This document shows, in pieces, positions 12,547-23,149 of a DNA stretch of 64,000 bases. This stretch comes from Mycoplasma struthionis (GTDB taxonomy: Bacteria > Bacillota_I > Bacilli_A > Mycoplasmatales > Metamycoplasmataceae): positions 124,001-188,000 of the forward strand of contig NZ_CP034044.1 in assembly GCF_003855455.1 (NCBI RefSeq). The letters run 5' to 3'. Position numbers and translations under genes: made by a program. Numbering within the stretch: position 1 is the first letter of the stretch; the number at the start of each line of letters is the position of its first letter. Under the pieces are notes generated by a model, which made no database searches, had not been told where the DNA came from, and was given only the letters and a program-made list of their open reading frames with translations.

Positions 12547-13371
12547 ATGAAAAAATCATTAAAAATTATGCTAGGTTTAGCTAGTGTTTCACCATTAGTA
12601 GTAGCTCCTTTATTTGCACTTTCATGTGAACAAGGGCCTAAAGGTGAAAAAGGTGATAGAGGGCCTGCTGGACCTCAAGGTCAACCTGGAGCAAAAGGAG
12701 AAAAAGGGGACAAGGGAGAAACCGGTGCTACCGGACCTGCCGGAGCTGTAGGACCTCAAGGTCCTAAAGGTGAAAAAGGGGAGCCTGGTAAAGACGGTGC
12801 AGGCGCAAATGGACCTGCCACTTCATTGGAAAAAACAGTTTTACTTAATTTAGCTATTAAAAAAGATGCAGATGAAGTTACAATTTCTACACCAGAAAAT
12901 GATTTATGAACAAAAATTACAACACCTCAAGAAATTTCTTTAAATAATTCAATTCAAAAAGAAGATATTGTAACATTAAGATTAGAAATGGACAATGCAT
13001 GAACAATTAATAGTGTTAGAAAAGTTTTCAAATTATTTTATTTAGGAAATCTTGACACTGAAGGATTATACAATAACGATGAGGTTAATGCAGGCGGCAT
13101 TAATGGAGTTGTTTTTGGAAGAGTCCTTGTAGAGGGAGATGCAACAAAACCTGATGAAGTATTTGTTGCAAAAATTAAATATACCTTAAAAGCTGATAAA
13201 ATTATCTTTAATGAAGTAAAAGGTGGTTTTACCACTTCTGGTAATATGGCTCCAAAAAAGGCAGAAAATTTTGACACACAATTTAATGTAGGAAAAGGTT
13301 TAACAGGAAAACTAACTCTAACTACTATTCACACCACAAATAAAACTAAAAACTCTGAAACAGCAAGATAA
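12547..13371 (+). CDS. Collagen-like lipoprotein c1
   Basis: A 274-residue lipoprotein. The family signal peptide [17 protein letters not shown] ends at the lipobox FALSC. About 19 Gly-X-Y triplets follow, starting [15 protein letters not shown] and ending GEPGKDGAG, then a beta-rich head of about 180 residues. The RBS block AAATTAAAAAGGAGAAAG before the ATG is the same as in its paralogues. The head type ([24 protein letters not shown]) matches the truncated copy at 27236. It lies directly after the sialidase terminator and is convergent with c2. The triple-helical stalk and trimerisation are inferred. Confidence 0.9.
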
Positions 13372-13376
13372 TAAAT

Positions 13377-13400
13377 AAAAGTTGGGATATCCCAACTTTT
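13377..13400. terminator. Bidirectional terminator between c1 and c2
   Basis: A perfect palindrome centred on GTTGGGATATCCCAAC with A and T runs on both sides. It serves the convergent genes c1 and c2. Confidence 0.85.
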
Positions 13401-13404
13401 TAAT

Positions 13405-14256
13405 TTATGCTGCTGGAGCTTTAACTAACAATGGTAAATTTATTCCTTCTTTATCTTTAATAGAAATTTTTGAAAGTTGTAAATGCCCTTTAAAGCTAGA
13501 GCCTGTACTTATATCTGTATCAAAGTTATCTATAGCTGGGAATGTGTTTCCTTTTGGATTAAAACCACCTTTTATTTGTAAAATTTGAATACCATCATTA
13601 AATAAAAGATAAGCAATTCTAATTTTATAAATAGTTTTTGTACTATTATTTGTTACACCGTCTTTTATAAAATCTGTAAGTATTTGTCCCCTCATTCCTC
13701 CATCTTCTAAAGGTCATGTAGGTGTAGTTGAAAATAAGTTATCTGTGTTAATTTCTCCAACATAGTCTGTATATAATTTATTACTTCCTAAATTATTTGA
13801 AAAACTAAATTTTATTCTAACAATATCGCCTTTTTTAATTTGTTCTGAAAAAGGGATTTTTGTAGCTCCATCTTTGCCGTCATGAATTAGAATATCATAT
13901 AAAGCTTTCTCTTCTTTTTTGGTAGGTTCTGTAGTGTTTTCAAAGTCCCTATCAAATAGCACAGTTCTTTCTAAACTAGTAGCTGTTTCAGCATTTGTCG
14001 CAACCCCTGGTTTACCAGGTTCACCTTGTGGTCCTCTTTCTCCAGCAGGTCCTCTGTCACCGGTTTCACCTTTAGGCCCTTGAGCACCAGTGTCACCTTT
14101 TTCACCTTTTGCTCCAGGTTGACCTTGAGGTCCAGCAGGCCCTCTGTCACCTTTTTCACCTTTAGGTCCTTGTTCACATGAAAGTGCGAATAAAGGAGCT
14201 GCTACTAGTGGTGAAACACTAGCTAAACCTAGCATAATTTTTAATGATTTTTTCAT
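13405..14256 (-). CDS. Collagen-like lipoprotein c2
   Basis: 283 residues: family signal peptide and FALSC lipobox, 19 Gly-X-Y triplets including a [16 protein letters not shown] variant, then a head containing [36 protein letters not shown] and a C-terminal [10 protein letters not shown]. The same head type occurs in c5 (plus strand) and c12 (near-identical duplicate). The start at 14256 is set by the conserved GGAGAAAG RBS. Upstream there is only the c3 terminator, so it has no obvious promoter of its own. Confidence 0.9.
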
Positions 14257-14282
14257 CTTTCTCCTTTTTAATTTAGACAAAA

Positions 14283-14316
14283 TAAAAAATAGCAATTACA
14301 AAATGTAATCGCTATT
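14283..14316 (-). terminator. Terminator of c3, family type
   Basis: On the minus strand the stem AATAGCGATTAC/GTAATTGCTATT (one G-T pair) is followed by a T run. The same hairpin recurs after c4, c7, c8, c9 and c13; a cut-off version follows c10. Confidence 0.85.
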
Positions 14317-14322
14317 TAGAAA

Positions 14323-15177
14323 TTATCTAGTTGATTCATTGCTTGCGTGAGCAGCTTCTTCATTAACAGGTTTAGCCATTTCTGCTGCTTTATTAGGAGT
14401 TGTATCTACAACAGAAATTTTTGTTATAGTTAATTTACCTTCAAAATTTCCTGTATTCATTTTAGTATTGTATGTACCAAGTTTACTAAAACTGTCAGTA
14501 GCAAAGGCCCCTTTAATTTCTGTAAATTGAATTGAATTTGCTTTTAAAGTATATTTTATTCTTGCAGAAAATAGATTATCAGGTCCAGAAGCATCACCGT
14601 TTTCTAATACATTTGTAAATAATATTCCTTGAACTCCAGTGTCTTTTGCGTTACCGTCTTCTCCAAAAAGAGAATCTGTATCCAGTTGGCCTACATATTT
14701 AATAATAAATTTTGAACGTCTGTTTGTAGGTCTAACTGTTTTTGAAGTTCAATAATTTGAAATTTCAAATTTTAAAGTTACAACATCGTCTTTTTTGATT
14801 GGGCTACTGAAATCAATAGCTGCATTGGTATTTCCGTCAGCAATTTTTTGACGCAAATCAGTGTCTATAGCTTTATCAATTAAAACTGTTCTTTCTAATG
14901 AAACAGCAGGCCCATTTGCACCTGCACCATCTTTACCAGGTTTACCAGCTGGTCCTTCAGGTCCTCTTTCTCCAGCAGGTCCTCTGTCACCAGTTTCACC
15001 TTTATCTCCCTTATCACCTTTTTCACCTTTTGCTCCAGGTTGACCTTGAGGTCCAGCAGGTCCTCTATCACCTTTTTCACCTTTAGGTCCTTGTTCACAT
15101 GAAAGTGCAAATAAAGGAGCTGCTACTAACGGTGAAACACTAGCTAAACCTAGCATAATTTTTAATGATTTTTTCAT
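14323..15177 (-). CDS. Collagen-like lipoprotein c3
   Basis: 284 residues with the family signal peptide, lipobox and about 19 collagen triplets ([19 protein letters not shown] module). The head contains [27 protein letters not shown] and [18 protein letters not shown]. The C-terminus [10 protein letters not shown] and the terminator are identical to those of c13, its positional partner in the duplicated block, yet the central head is different. This suggests cassette exchange. Conserved RBS; no separate promoter seen. Confidence 0.9.
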
Positions 15178-15202
15178 CTTTCTCCTTTTTAATTTAATAA
15201 AT

Positions 15203-15238
15203 AAAAAATTGCTTTAGATATAAAAATCTAAAGCAATA
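15203..15238 (-). terminator. Terminator of short lipoprotein s1
   Basis: On the minus strand an 11-bp stem TTGCTTTAGAT/ATCTAAAGCAA is followed by six T. Confidence 0.85.
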
Positions 15239-15242
15239 AAAA

Positions 15243-15860
15243 CTAATTTTCTTTTGAATATTTTATTAAGGTTATTCTGCCGGTTAGAGATTCATTATTT
15301 TTAAGATTTATAAAATTTCCATTTTCTTGAACTTGAATATTAAAAACTGTTATACCATCATCTCATAATCGATAAGTTACAAAAGCTGGAATAATAGCTT
15401 TTGTTTTGGATTTTATACTCATAACCATTGCGCTTGTATAACATTCTACAACCTTACCTTTTTCTTCTATATTTCTAGTATCTAATAAAGTTTTTAAATT
15501 GATTGAATATTCTTTATTGTCTAAACTAGCTTTAAGATCTAAAAATAAAGTTATTAAATCTCCTTCAAGATACTTTTGATTATTTGAAAATAATATTTTA
15601 CCTGATTTTACAAAAGCACGCCTCACAAGATAATCTGAGGCTTCTAATGAAGAATTTAGCAATCAAATTTTTTCAAATCCTTTGCCATCTTTTCCGTTTT
15701 CGCCTTTCTCGCCTTTTTGTCCTGGTTCTCCTTTTTCACCTTTTTCTCCTTGAAAGCCTTGTAAACCTCTTTCAGCTTTAACATGAATATGCTGGCATGA
15801 TACAGTTGCTATAGGAATTATTCCTAATGCTAATAAAAGAAATTGTTTTTTAATTTTCAT
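15243..15860 (-). CDS. Short collagen-like lipoprotein s1
   Basis: A 205-residue lipoprotein of a second subfamily. The signal peptide MKIKKQFLLLALGIIPI ends at the lipobox ATVSC. Ten Gly-X-Y triplets follow (GLQGFQGEKGEKGEP to GKDGKG), then a head of about 140 residues. It does not share the 5' block of the c genes; its RBS is AAGGAGAT. It is almost identical to s2 at 29817-30434. It lies upstream of c3 on the same strand, separated by its own strong terminator. Confidence 0.88.
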
Positions 15861-15944
15861 ATATAAATATCTCCTTAATTAATAATTTTTTACTTTATTA
15901 TATTAAATGAGTTTTAATAAATTTAAAAGTATTTTAAATTGTAT

Positions 15945-15975
15945 AAAAAATCAATTTATCATTCAAGATAAATTG
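15945..15975 (-). terminator. lysS terminator
   Basis: On the minus strand the stem CAATTTATC/GATAAATTG is followed by ATTTTTTA. Confidence 0.75.
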
Positions 15976-15987
15976 CATAAAACGTTA

Positions 15988-17463
<1,476 letters not shown>

Positions 17464-17518
17464 ATTTTTAACCTTTATCTATTTTTATAATTTAATTAAC
17501 TTTTTAAATGCATAAAAT

Positions 17519-17557
17519 GGGCTTTAATAAAAATGTAAGTCCACATTTTTATAGCCC
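17519..17557 (-). terminator. Strong inverted repeat, possible terminator of the 28-codon ORF
   Basis: GGGCT and ATAAAAATGT arms pair with ACATTTTTAT and AGCCC around a 6-nt loop, with a 3-nt bulge. On the minus strand it follows the stop of the small ORF by one base. The T tail is weak (ATTTTAT). It also lies in the lysS 5' region, so it could be regulatory. Confidence 0.4.
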
Positions 17558-17644
17558 TTACTCTTCCGCTCTAATATATTTTTTAATAAAAAATGAAGTT
17601 CAAATTCGATTTTCATAATTTAAAATACTAATCCTTTTTTTCAC
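17558..17644 (-). CDS. Possible 28-residue protein, unknown
   Basis: A GTG start with AAAGGAG 8 nt upstream opens a 28-codon frame (one TGA Trp) that starts MKKRISILNYENRIW and ends YIRAEE. It is followed at once by a strong hairpin. It could be a small protein, a leader peptide of lysS or a gene remnant. The only support is the RBS, the frame and the hairpin. Confidence 0.3.
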
Positions 17645-17787
17645 TTTAAACTCCTTTATTAAGTTATTTAAATTATAAAAGAAAAATTAAAAATTTTCAT
17701 TTTTTAAGTTTTTAGTATTTAAAGTTATTTTTTGAAAAAAAATAAAAAGAAAATAGTTCAGCCTGTTTTAAATTAAAAAGGAGAAAG

Positions 17788-18645
17788 ATGAAAAAATCAT
17801 TAAAAATTATGCTAGGTTTAGCTAGTGTTTCACCATTAGTAGTAGCTCCTTTATTTGCACTTTCATGTGAACAAGGACCTAAAGGTGAAAAAGGTGATAG
17901 AGGACCAGCTGGACCTCAAGGTCAACCCGGTGCAAAAGGTGAAAAAGGTGATAAGGGAGATAAAGGTGAAACTGGTGACAGAGGGCCTGCTGGAGAAAGA
18001 GGACCACAAGGTGAACCTGGTAAACCAGGGGTTGCGACAAATGCTGAATCTGCATCTAAAGTTAATCAAACTGTTTTATTTAGTAGTGACTTTGCTAAAG
18101 ACACAAGCACAGACAATACAACACCAGCGGGAGAACTTTGAACTAAATTGACATCAAATCAAGAAATTGTATTCAGTTCTCCTATTGAAAAATCTGACAT
18201 TGTTAAACTAAACTTTTTTGCGTCAAATAAATGAAATGGAAATGATGAATTTAGAATATACTATTTAAATCAATTAGATACAAGCGATTTATTTATTAAT
18301 GGTTACAATGATTCAGAAGGTATAACTAATTATATATTAGTTGAAGCTGTAAGAGGGGGAGGGTTGCCTAATGCTATAAATCAAATCTTTAGAGCTAAAA
18401 TTGAATATACCTTAAAAAGAGGTTCAATTAAAATTAATTCAATTAAAGCCGCTTTTGATAGTAATAAACATGGTACAAATGCTTATAATGCAGCAATAGA
18501 TTTTAAAACTGGACAAGACTTTAATAAAGGTGAGGCCTTTAAGGGGAAATTAATTCTAACAAAAATTTCAACTAATTTAGTTACTCCTAAAGCAGCAGAT
18601 TCTGCTACAACAGTTGAAGAAGATACAACACATTCTGGTGCTTAA
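17788..18645 (+). CDS. Collagen-like lipoprotein c4
   Basis: 285 residues: family signal peptide and lipobox, 18 Gly-X-Y triplets, then a head with [30 protein letters not shown] and [20 protein letters not shown]. The closest head is that of c10. Conserved RBS block. It has 320 bp of non-coding or small-ORF DNA upstream, facing lysS, so it could carry its own promoter, although I see no clear TATAAT box near the start. It ends in the family terminator. Confidence 0.9.
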
Positions 18646-18663
18646 TCAATTGGATAATTTCTA

Positions 18664-18697
18664 AATAGCGATTACATTTTGTAATTGCTATTTTTTA
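18664..18697 (+). terminator. Terminator of c4, family type
   Basis: Stem AATAGCGATTAC/GTAATTGCTATT followed by a T run, in the 80-bp gap between c4 and c5. Confidence 0.85.
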
Positions 18698-18725
18698 TTT
18701 TGTCTTTAAATTAAAAAGGAGAAAG

Positions 18726-19595
18726 ATGAAAAAATCATTAAAAATTATGCTAGGTTTAGCTAGTGTTTCACCATTAGTAGCAGCTCCTTTATTTGCACTT
18801 TCATGTGAACAAGGACCTAAAGGTGAAAAAGGGGACAGGGGACCTGCTGGACCTCAAGGTCAACCTGGAGCAAAAGGTGAAAAAGGAGATACTGGTGCTC
18901 AAGGACCTAAAGGTGAAACTGGTGACAGAGGGCCTGCTGGAGAAAGAGGACCTGAAGGACCAGCTGGTAAACCAGGGGTTGCAACAAATGCTGAAACAGC
19001 TACTAGTTTAGAAAGAACTGTGCTATTTGATAGAGACTTTTTAAAATCAAACGATCCATCAAAAAAAGAAGAAAATGCATTATACAACATAATGACACAT
19101 AGCGGGAAAGTTGGAGCTACAAAAATTCCTTTTGCTCAAAATATAACAAAAAATGATATTTTAAAAATAAAATTAAGTTTTAAAAACAACTTATCAAACA
19201 GAACTTACTATGCAAATTATAATGGTGAATTAGAAACAGAGTCTTTATTTGCTAATAATCCTTCTTTATTGGAAGCTAGTGGTGATGGTTCTGCAAGTAA
19301 TGAAAAAGGTCTTAGAGGTCAAATTTTATTAGATTTTGTAAAAGATGGAGTTAACACAAATACACCTAAAGAAATTTTTAAAGTAAGAGTAGCATATTTA
19401 CTATTTACAGATGGTATACAAATTCTGCAAATTAATGGTGGTTTTGATGCAACAAAATTCACTGTATCTGATAGATTTGGAACTACAATTAATACAGGAG
19501 ATGCTTTCACCGGAAGATTACAAATTTCAAAAATTACTTTAACTAACAAAGAAAATGTAGCCCTTCCTTTATTAGTTAAAACACCTGCTGAATAA
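18726..19595 (+). CDS. Collagen-like lipoprotein c5
   Basis: A 289-residue protein with no internal TGA. Family signal peptide and lipobox, 19 collagen triplets with the [16 protein letters not shown] variant, and a head of the c2/c12 type ([31 protein letters not shown]). Upstream there is only the c4 terminator and the RBS block, so it depends on read-through or is silent. Downstream, four TAAAA units precede a terminator that is split by an insertion sequence. Confidence 0.9.
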   Translation: MKKSLKIMLGLASVSPLVAAPLFALSCEQGPKGEKGDRGPAGPQGQPGAKGEKGDTGAQGPKGETGDRGPAGERGPEGPAGKPGVATNAETATSLERTVLFDRDFLKSNDPSKKEENALYNIMTHSGKVGATKIPFAQNITKNDILKIKLSFKNNLSNRTYYANYNGELETESLFANNPSLLEASGDGSASNEKGLRGQILLDFVKDGVNTNTPKEIFKVRVAYLLFTDGIQILQINGGFDATKFTVSDRFGTTINTGDAFTGRLQISKITLTNKENVALPLLVKTPAE

Positions 19596-19617
19596 AATAA
19601 AATAAAATAAAAAACCT

Positions 19618-19631
19618 GCTCAGAACATTTT
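19618..19631 (+). repeat. Target-site duplication of IS copy 1, left half
   Basis: GCTCAGAACATTTT directly abuts the left IS end and is repeated directly after the right IS end at 20978-20991. The length is 14 nt, or 15 given ambiguity of one T. Confidence 0.7.
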
Positions 19632-19655
19632 TAAACTAGGATAAAAATTTATAGA

Positions 19656-19690
19656 CACATTCCATTTAAAAGAAAGGAATGTGTTTTTTT
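19656..19690 (+). terminator. Terminator-like hairpin inside the IS, before the transposase
   Basis: CACATTCC/GGAATGTG stem followed by TTTTTTT directly abuts the transposase ATG. It is also present in copy 2 (25915-25949). It would block read-through from outside and cover the AAGGA RBS. Confidence 0.6.
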
Positions 19691-20959
19691 ATGTCAAGAA
19701 AACAGTTTACAGCAGAACAAAAACTAAAATATATAAAAATTTTAATTGAAAAAGATTTAGAAATGGCGATGATTACTTTTGTTGAAGATTTCTGAGAAGA
19801 AAGATATAAAGAAAATTATTTAAAATACAAGAATAAAAGAAACCCATTTAAATATGCCAAAATGCTAATTACAGATTGATACAACTTGTATAATTTAGAT
19901 ATGGAATTACTCAAATCTAAAACGGGAATTGCTCCAAAAAAAGGTAAATCAGGTCGAAAAAGAAAAATAAGCATAAATGACTTAAATGAATATGAAAGAC
20001 AATTTTATCAAGATGTCTTAGAAGAAATATTAGAAGAGCATGGGATAACAAATTCAGATATAATTGAGAAAGTTAAGAAAAGAAAAGACGAAAAAAATAT
20101 TAAAAACTGCAGAATGAAAATTCTAGCAGAAATCTTTGATATAAACAGAACTTCTATTTACTCTAACTATCTTAAAAAACAAAAAAAAGATTCTAAAGAA
20201 AAATATATTAAACAAGAAATTATTGATTGGATTTTAGCAGAAGCTGAAAAATCAGGATTAGTTATAGGTAGGGACAAACTCTATTATAAATATATAAGAT
20301 CAACAAAAAAATATGTTTCTTCATATGTTTTTAGAATAAATTATGAAAAAAGTTAATATAAATCTTTGTCATATGTGCGTTCAAACAAATCAAGACCACC
20401 GAAAGAAGCTAAATACGATAAAATATGAACTGATGGCTTTTTAAAAGGAGATTTTTCATCATCTTTTTTCGCTCAAACAATTCATGCGGATATTAAATAT
20501 GTAAGAGTCAAAGAACAATGATACTACTTACATGTTTTAACTGAAACATTTTCAAATTCAATTTTAAACTGAACATTGTCAAAAGAAAGAACCGCTGATT
20601 CAACTATTAAATTATTAGATGAAACCATTAAGAAATTTAAAATAAAACCTCAAATTTTTCATAGCGACCATGGTATAGAGTATGCAAATAATAAATTTAG
20701 GGACTTTTTAAAAACCAACAACATTAAACAATCTATGTCACCAAAAGGGAATTCATTAGCTAATAGACCTTCGGAATATTTGTTTTCAATTTTTCAAAGA
20801 GAATTTTTCGATTTTTACGATACCAGTAAAATGAATTTATTAAATGTGTATAATATAGTTAACAAATTTGTGGTTTGATATAACTTAGATAGACCACAAT
20901 CGAATATGGAATATAAAACGCCATATGCTGTTAATCAACATATAGCGTTTTGTGTCTAA
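19691..20959 (+). pseudogene. IS3-family transposase, copy 1 (in-frame stop)
   Basis: A DDE transposase with N-terminal helix-turn-helix region (MSRKQFTAEQKLKYIKIL) and a basic linker GKSGRKRK. The rve core has HADIKYV, FHSDHGIEY and the Glu of NRPSEYLFSIF, with 35 residues between the second Asp and the Glu. An A8 run (7 in copy 2) fuses the two frames. A TAA at 20354-20356 replaces the CAA present in copy 2, so the protein would stop after 221 residues, before the DDE core. Confidence 0.85.
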
Positions 20960-20977
20960 ATTTTTTATCCTAATATA

Positions 20978-20991
20978 GCTCAGAACATTTT
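20978..20991 (+). repeat. Target-site duplication of IS copy 1, right half
   Basis: Second copy of GCTCAGAACATTTT directly after the right inverted repeat. Confidence 0.7.
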
Positions 20992-21017
20992 TTGTTAAGC
21001 AGGTTTTTTATTTAATT

Positions 21018-21800
21018 TTATTCTACGTTAGTTGTGTTTTCTGTTTTATTTTTTGTGTGTATTGTTGATAAAGAAATTTTTCCGGTAAATGTTCCTCTAT
21101 TAAAGATTCCATTAAAATCGCTTGACTTAGTTCCGTTTGTTTCATTGAAACCGTGTCTTATTTCTTTAAATTCAATTGAATTTTGTTTTAATGTATATTT
21201 AATTCTTGCTACAAAAATGTCATCTGGTTTCGCTACGTCATCAGAATTCATTAAAATTTTGGCTATTATTATTCCACTAATTCCTTGTTCGTTAGGTGTA
21301 TTATCATTTTGAAATAAATTTGTTGTATCAATTTGACTAGAATAATTTATTACAAATGGTGTTCTTTTACCTTTAATAGTTCAATAATTCATTAAATTAA
21401 TATTCATATACAATAAGTCGCCTTTTTGTAAATTTGTAGCAAAATTTAAAGGGGCTGTTGAACCATTTGTTAGTTTGGTTCTAATTTCACCATCTATATT
21501 TTCATTTAATAAAACAGTTCTTTCTAAACTGGTAGCTGTTTCAGCATTTGTCGCAACCCCTGGTTTACCAGGTTCACCTTGTGGTCCTCTTTCTCCAGCA
21601 GGCCCTCTGTCACCAGTTTCACCTTTATCTCCCTTATCACCTTTTTCACCTTTTGCACCGGGTTGACCTTGAGGTCCAGCTGGTCCTCTATCACCTTTTT
21701 CACCCTTAGGTCCTTGTTCACATGAAAGTGCAAATAAAGGAGCTGCTACTAATGGTGAAACACTAACTAAACCTAGCATAATTTTTAATGATTTTTTCAT
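21018..21800 (-). CDS. Collagen-like lipoprotein c6
   Basis: 260 residues. The signal peptide has one change (GLVSVSPLV), then FALSC, 18 collagen triplets, and a head with [30 protein letters not shown] and [19 protein letters not shown]-terminus [11 protein letters not shown]. The head is related to c1. It is downstream of c7 on the same strand with only the c7 terminator between them. It is convergent with c5 across the IS-split terminator. Confidence 0.9.
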
Positions 21801-21880
21801 CTTTCTCCTTTTTAATTTAAAGACAAAATAAAAAATAGCAATTACATATTGTAATCGCTATTTAGAAATTATCTAGTTGA

Positions 21881-22729
21881 TTAAACACTAGGGTGTGCTA
21901 CAGTTTCTTCAGCTGCTGGAGAAGGTTCTGCTGCTTTAGGAGTTGAAGGATCTGTTGTTGAGATTTTTGTTATTGTTATTTTACCAACAAAGGCAGCTCC
22001 TGTTGTGTTTATTGTTTGATCTCATGCTGTTGAACTGTCATCAAATCCTTGTGTGATTGTTTTAAATGATGCAGCTAGTTGTGTAAATTTAATAGATCCA
22101 GCTTTTAAAGTGTAACCAATTCTTGCTTTAAAAATATTTTTCGGTGCTGTATTAGCAAAACCATTTTTCATAAAATCCGTTATAATTTGACCATTAATTC
22201 CAGCGTCAACAGGATCACCATTTTCGTTAAATAAACCATCAGTGTCTAGTTCACCTAAATAAAATGCTGTAAAAGGTTGCCCTCCTCAATTATTTGTTAA
22301 TTGAATTCTTATTCTAACAATGTCACCTTTTTTTATTCCACCATTAGCAAAAGAAATTTCTGTTTTTTTAACAAGTGCGTCTTTCAATACTTTTTTAGGT
22401 CCATCTGCTGAATTATCAAAATCTTGATTTAATAACACAGTTCTTTCCAATGAAGTAGCTGGCCCACTTACTGCAGAAGCATCTTTACCAGGCTCACCTT
22501 TTTCACCTCTAGGTCCTTGAGGTCCTACAGCTCCTGCAGGTCCGGTAGCACCGGTTTCTCCCTTATCACCTTTTTCACCTTTTGCTCCAGGTTGACCTTG
22601 AGGCCCAGCAGGTCCTCTATCCCCTTTTTCACCTTTAGGTCCTTGTTCACATGAAAGTGCAAATAAAGGAGCTGCTACTAATGGTGAAACACTAGCTAAA
22701 CCTAGCATAATTTTTAATGATTTTTTCAT
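21881..22729 (-). CDS. Collagen-like lipoprotein c7
   Basis: 282 residues: family signal peptide, lipobox, collagen module of the [19 protein letters not shown] type, and a head with [30 protein letters not shown] and [19 protein letters not shown]. It ends [14 protein letters not shown], nearly the same C-terminus and same terminator variant (ACAATATGT loop) as c9, which lies on the other strand. It faces the 420-bp control region with an A16 tract, so it may be one of the few c genes with its own promoter. Confidence 0.9.
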
Positions 22730-23149
22730 CTTTCTCCTTTTTAATTTAAAAAACAAAATTGTTTTTATTGCCTAAAGTGATATAAATAATAAATTTTAAA
22801 GTTATAATTATGTAGGCTTTTTATTTTAAAAATAAAAGCATTTACTTTACCTTTATATTTTTAAAATATTAATTTTGATACATTTTTTTATTATAAAAAG
22901 CCAGCAAAAAAAAAAAAAAAAGCAATAATTTAAAAAAAATATATAATTATTATGTGTGATGTATACAGACGCGTCACACATGTAATGGATATTATTATGT
23001 CTGTTATATATATAATTCTTATTTATAAGTATCCAAAAATAAACAAATAAATTAAAATAAAATAAAATCATAATCAAATATTTTTCAATTTAATCAAACT
23101 TTTTTTGATATAAAATTAAAGTTTTTTTTTTAAATTAAAAAGGAGAAAG
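22730..23149. promoter_or_regulatory. 420-bp divergent control region of c7 and c8 with A16 tract
   Basis: The only long non-coding gap in the lipoprotein cluster. For c7 (minus) there is TATAAT at 22895-22890. Upstream of it is a tract of 16 T (A16 at 22906-22921 on plus) and then TTGC at 22925-22922, so the homopolymer would lie in the -35/-10 spacer. For c8 (plus) a TATAAA box lies at 23109-23114 and a T10 run follows. A hairpin at about 22813-22840 and a GC-richer inverted repeat at 22952-22981 are also present. No convincing gene lies here. Confidence 0.55.
22952..22981. repeat. GC-richer inverted repeat in the c7-c8 control region
   Basis: ATGTGTGATG and CGTCACACAT are complementary at 9 of 10 positions and are separated by TATACAGACG. 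It stands out from the very AT-rich surroundings. It could be an operator or a recombinase site; I did not see a second copy in the window. Confidence 0.5.

Larger units (their letters stand above)
12673..15860. repeat. Left copy of a 3.2 kb duplicated block
   Basis: The segment from the middle of c1 through c2, c3 and the short lipoprotein s1 has the same gene order, orientation and mostly near-identical sequence as 27236-30434. Identity stops at the start codon of the short lipoprotein. The c3 head differs strongly from its positional partner c13, while its flanks match. Confidence 0.85.
19632..20977 (+). mobile_element. Insertion sequence copy 1, IS3 family
   Basis: A 1346-bp element bounded by imperfect inverted repeats: TAAACTAGGATAAAAATTTA at the left and the complement TATATTAGGATAAAAAATTT at the right. 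It is flanked by a 14-nt direct repeat. It is nearly identical to 25891-27235 in the same orientation. A hairpin plus T7 lies between the left end and the transposase start. Its transposase carries a nonsense codon. Confidence 0.88.
19608..21013. terminator. Bidirectional terminator split by an insertion sequence
   Basis: AAAAAACCTGCT at the left of the IS pairs with AGCAGGTTTTTT at its right. Without the IS, the hairpin would sit between the convergent genes c5 and c6. The IS lies in its loop region. Confidence 0.7.

Noticed and set aside
12640-12820. Regular short repeats resembling a CRISPR array
   Set aside because: The period is 9 nt and coding (Gly-X-Y); there are no spacers and no cas genes.
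14861-15110. Open frames in other phases over the collagen regions (Pro/Ser/Leu- or Lys/Val/Leu-rich)
   Set aside because: The 9-nt Gly-X-Y periodicity keeps alternative frames free of stops; the same shadows occur over every copy and lack RBS and signal peptides.
17464-17787. T-box or tRNA-like leader upstream of lysS
   Set aside because: No T-box core sequence and no cloverleaf; only a simple inverted repeat.
19632-20977. IS30-type element (IS1630-like)
   Set aside because: Terminator location and long duplication fit, but the transposase has the IS3 pattern (DI-Y, HSDHG, DD35E and SMSPKGN) and a -1 frameshift site.
22853-23077. Open frame of 74 codons on the minus strand in the c7-c8 gap
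   Set aside because: It runs through the homopolymer tract and AT repeats, has no RBS and is rich in Tyr, Phe, Ile and Asn as expected by chance; the region is better explained as control DNA.
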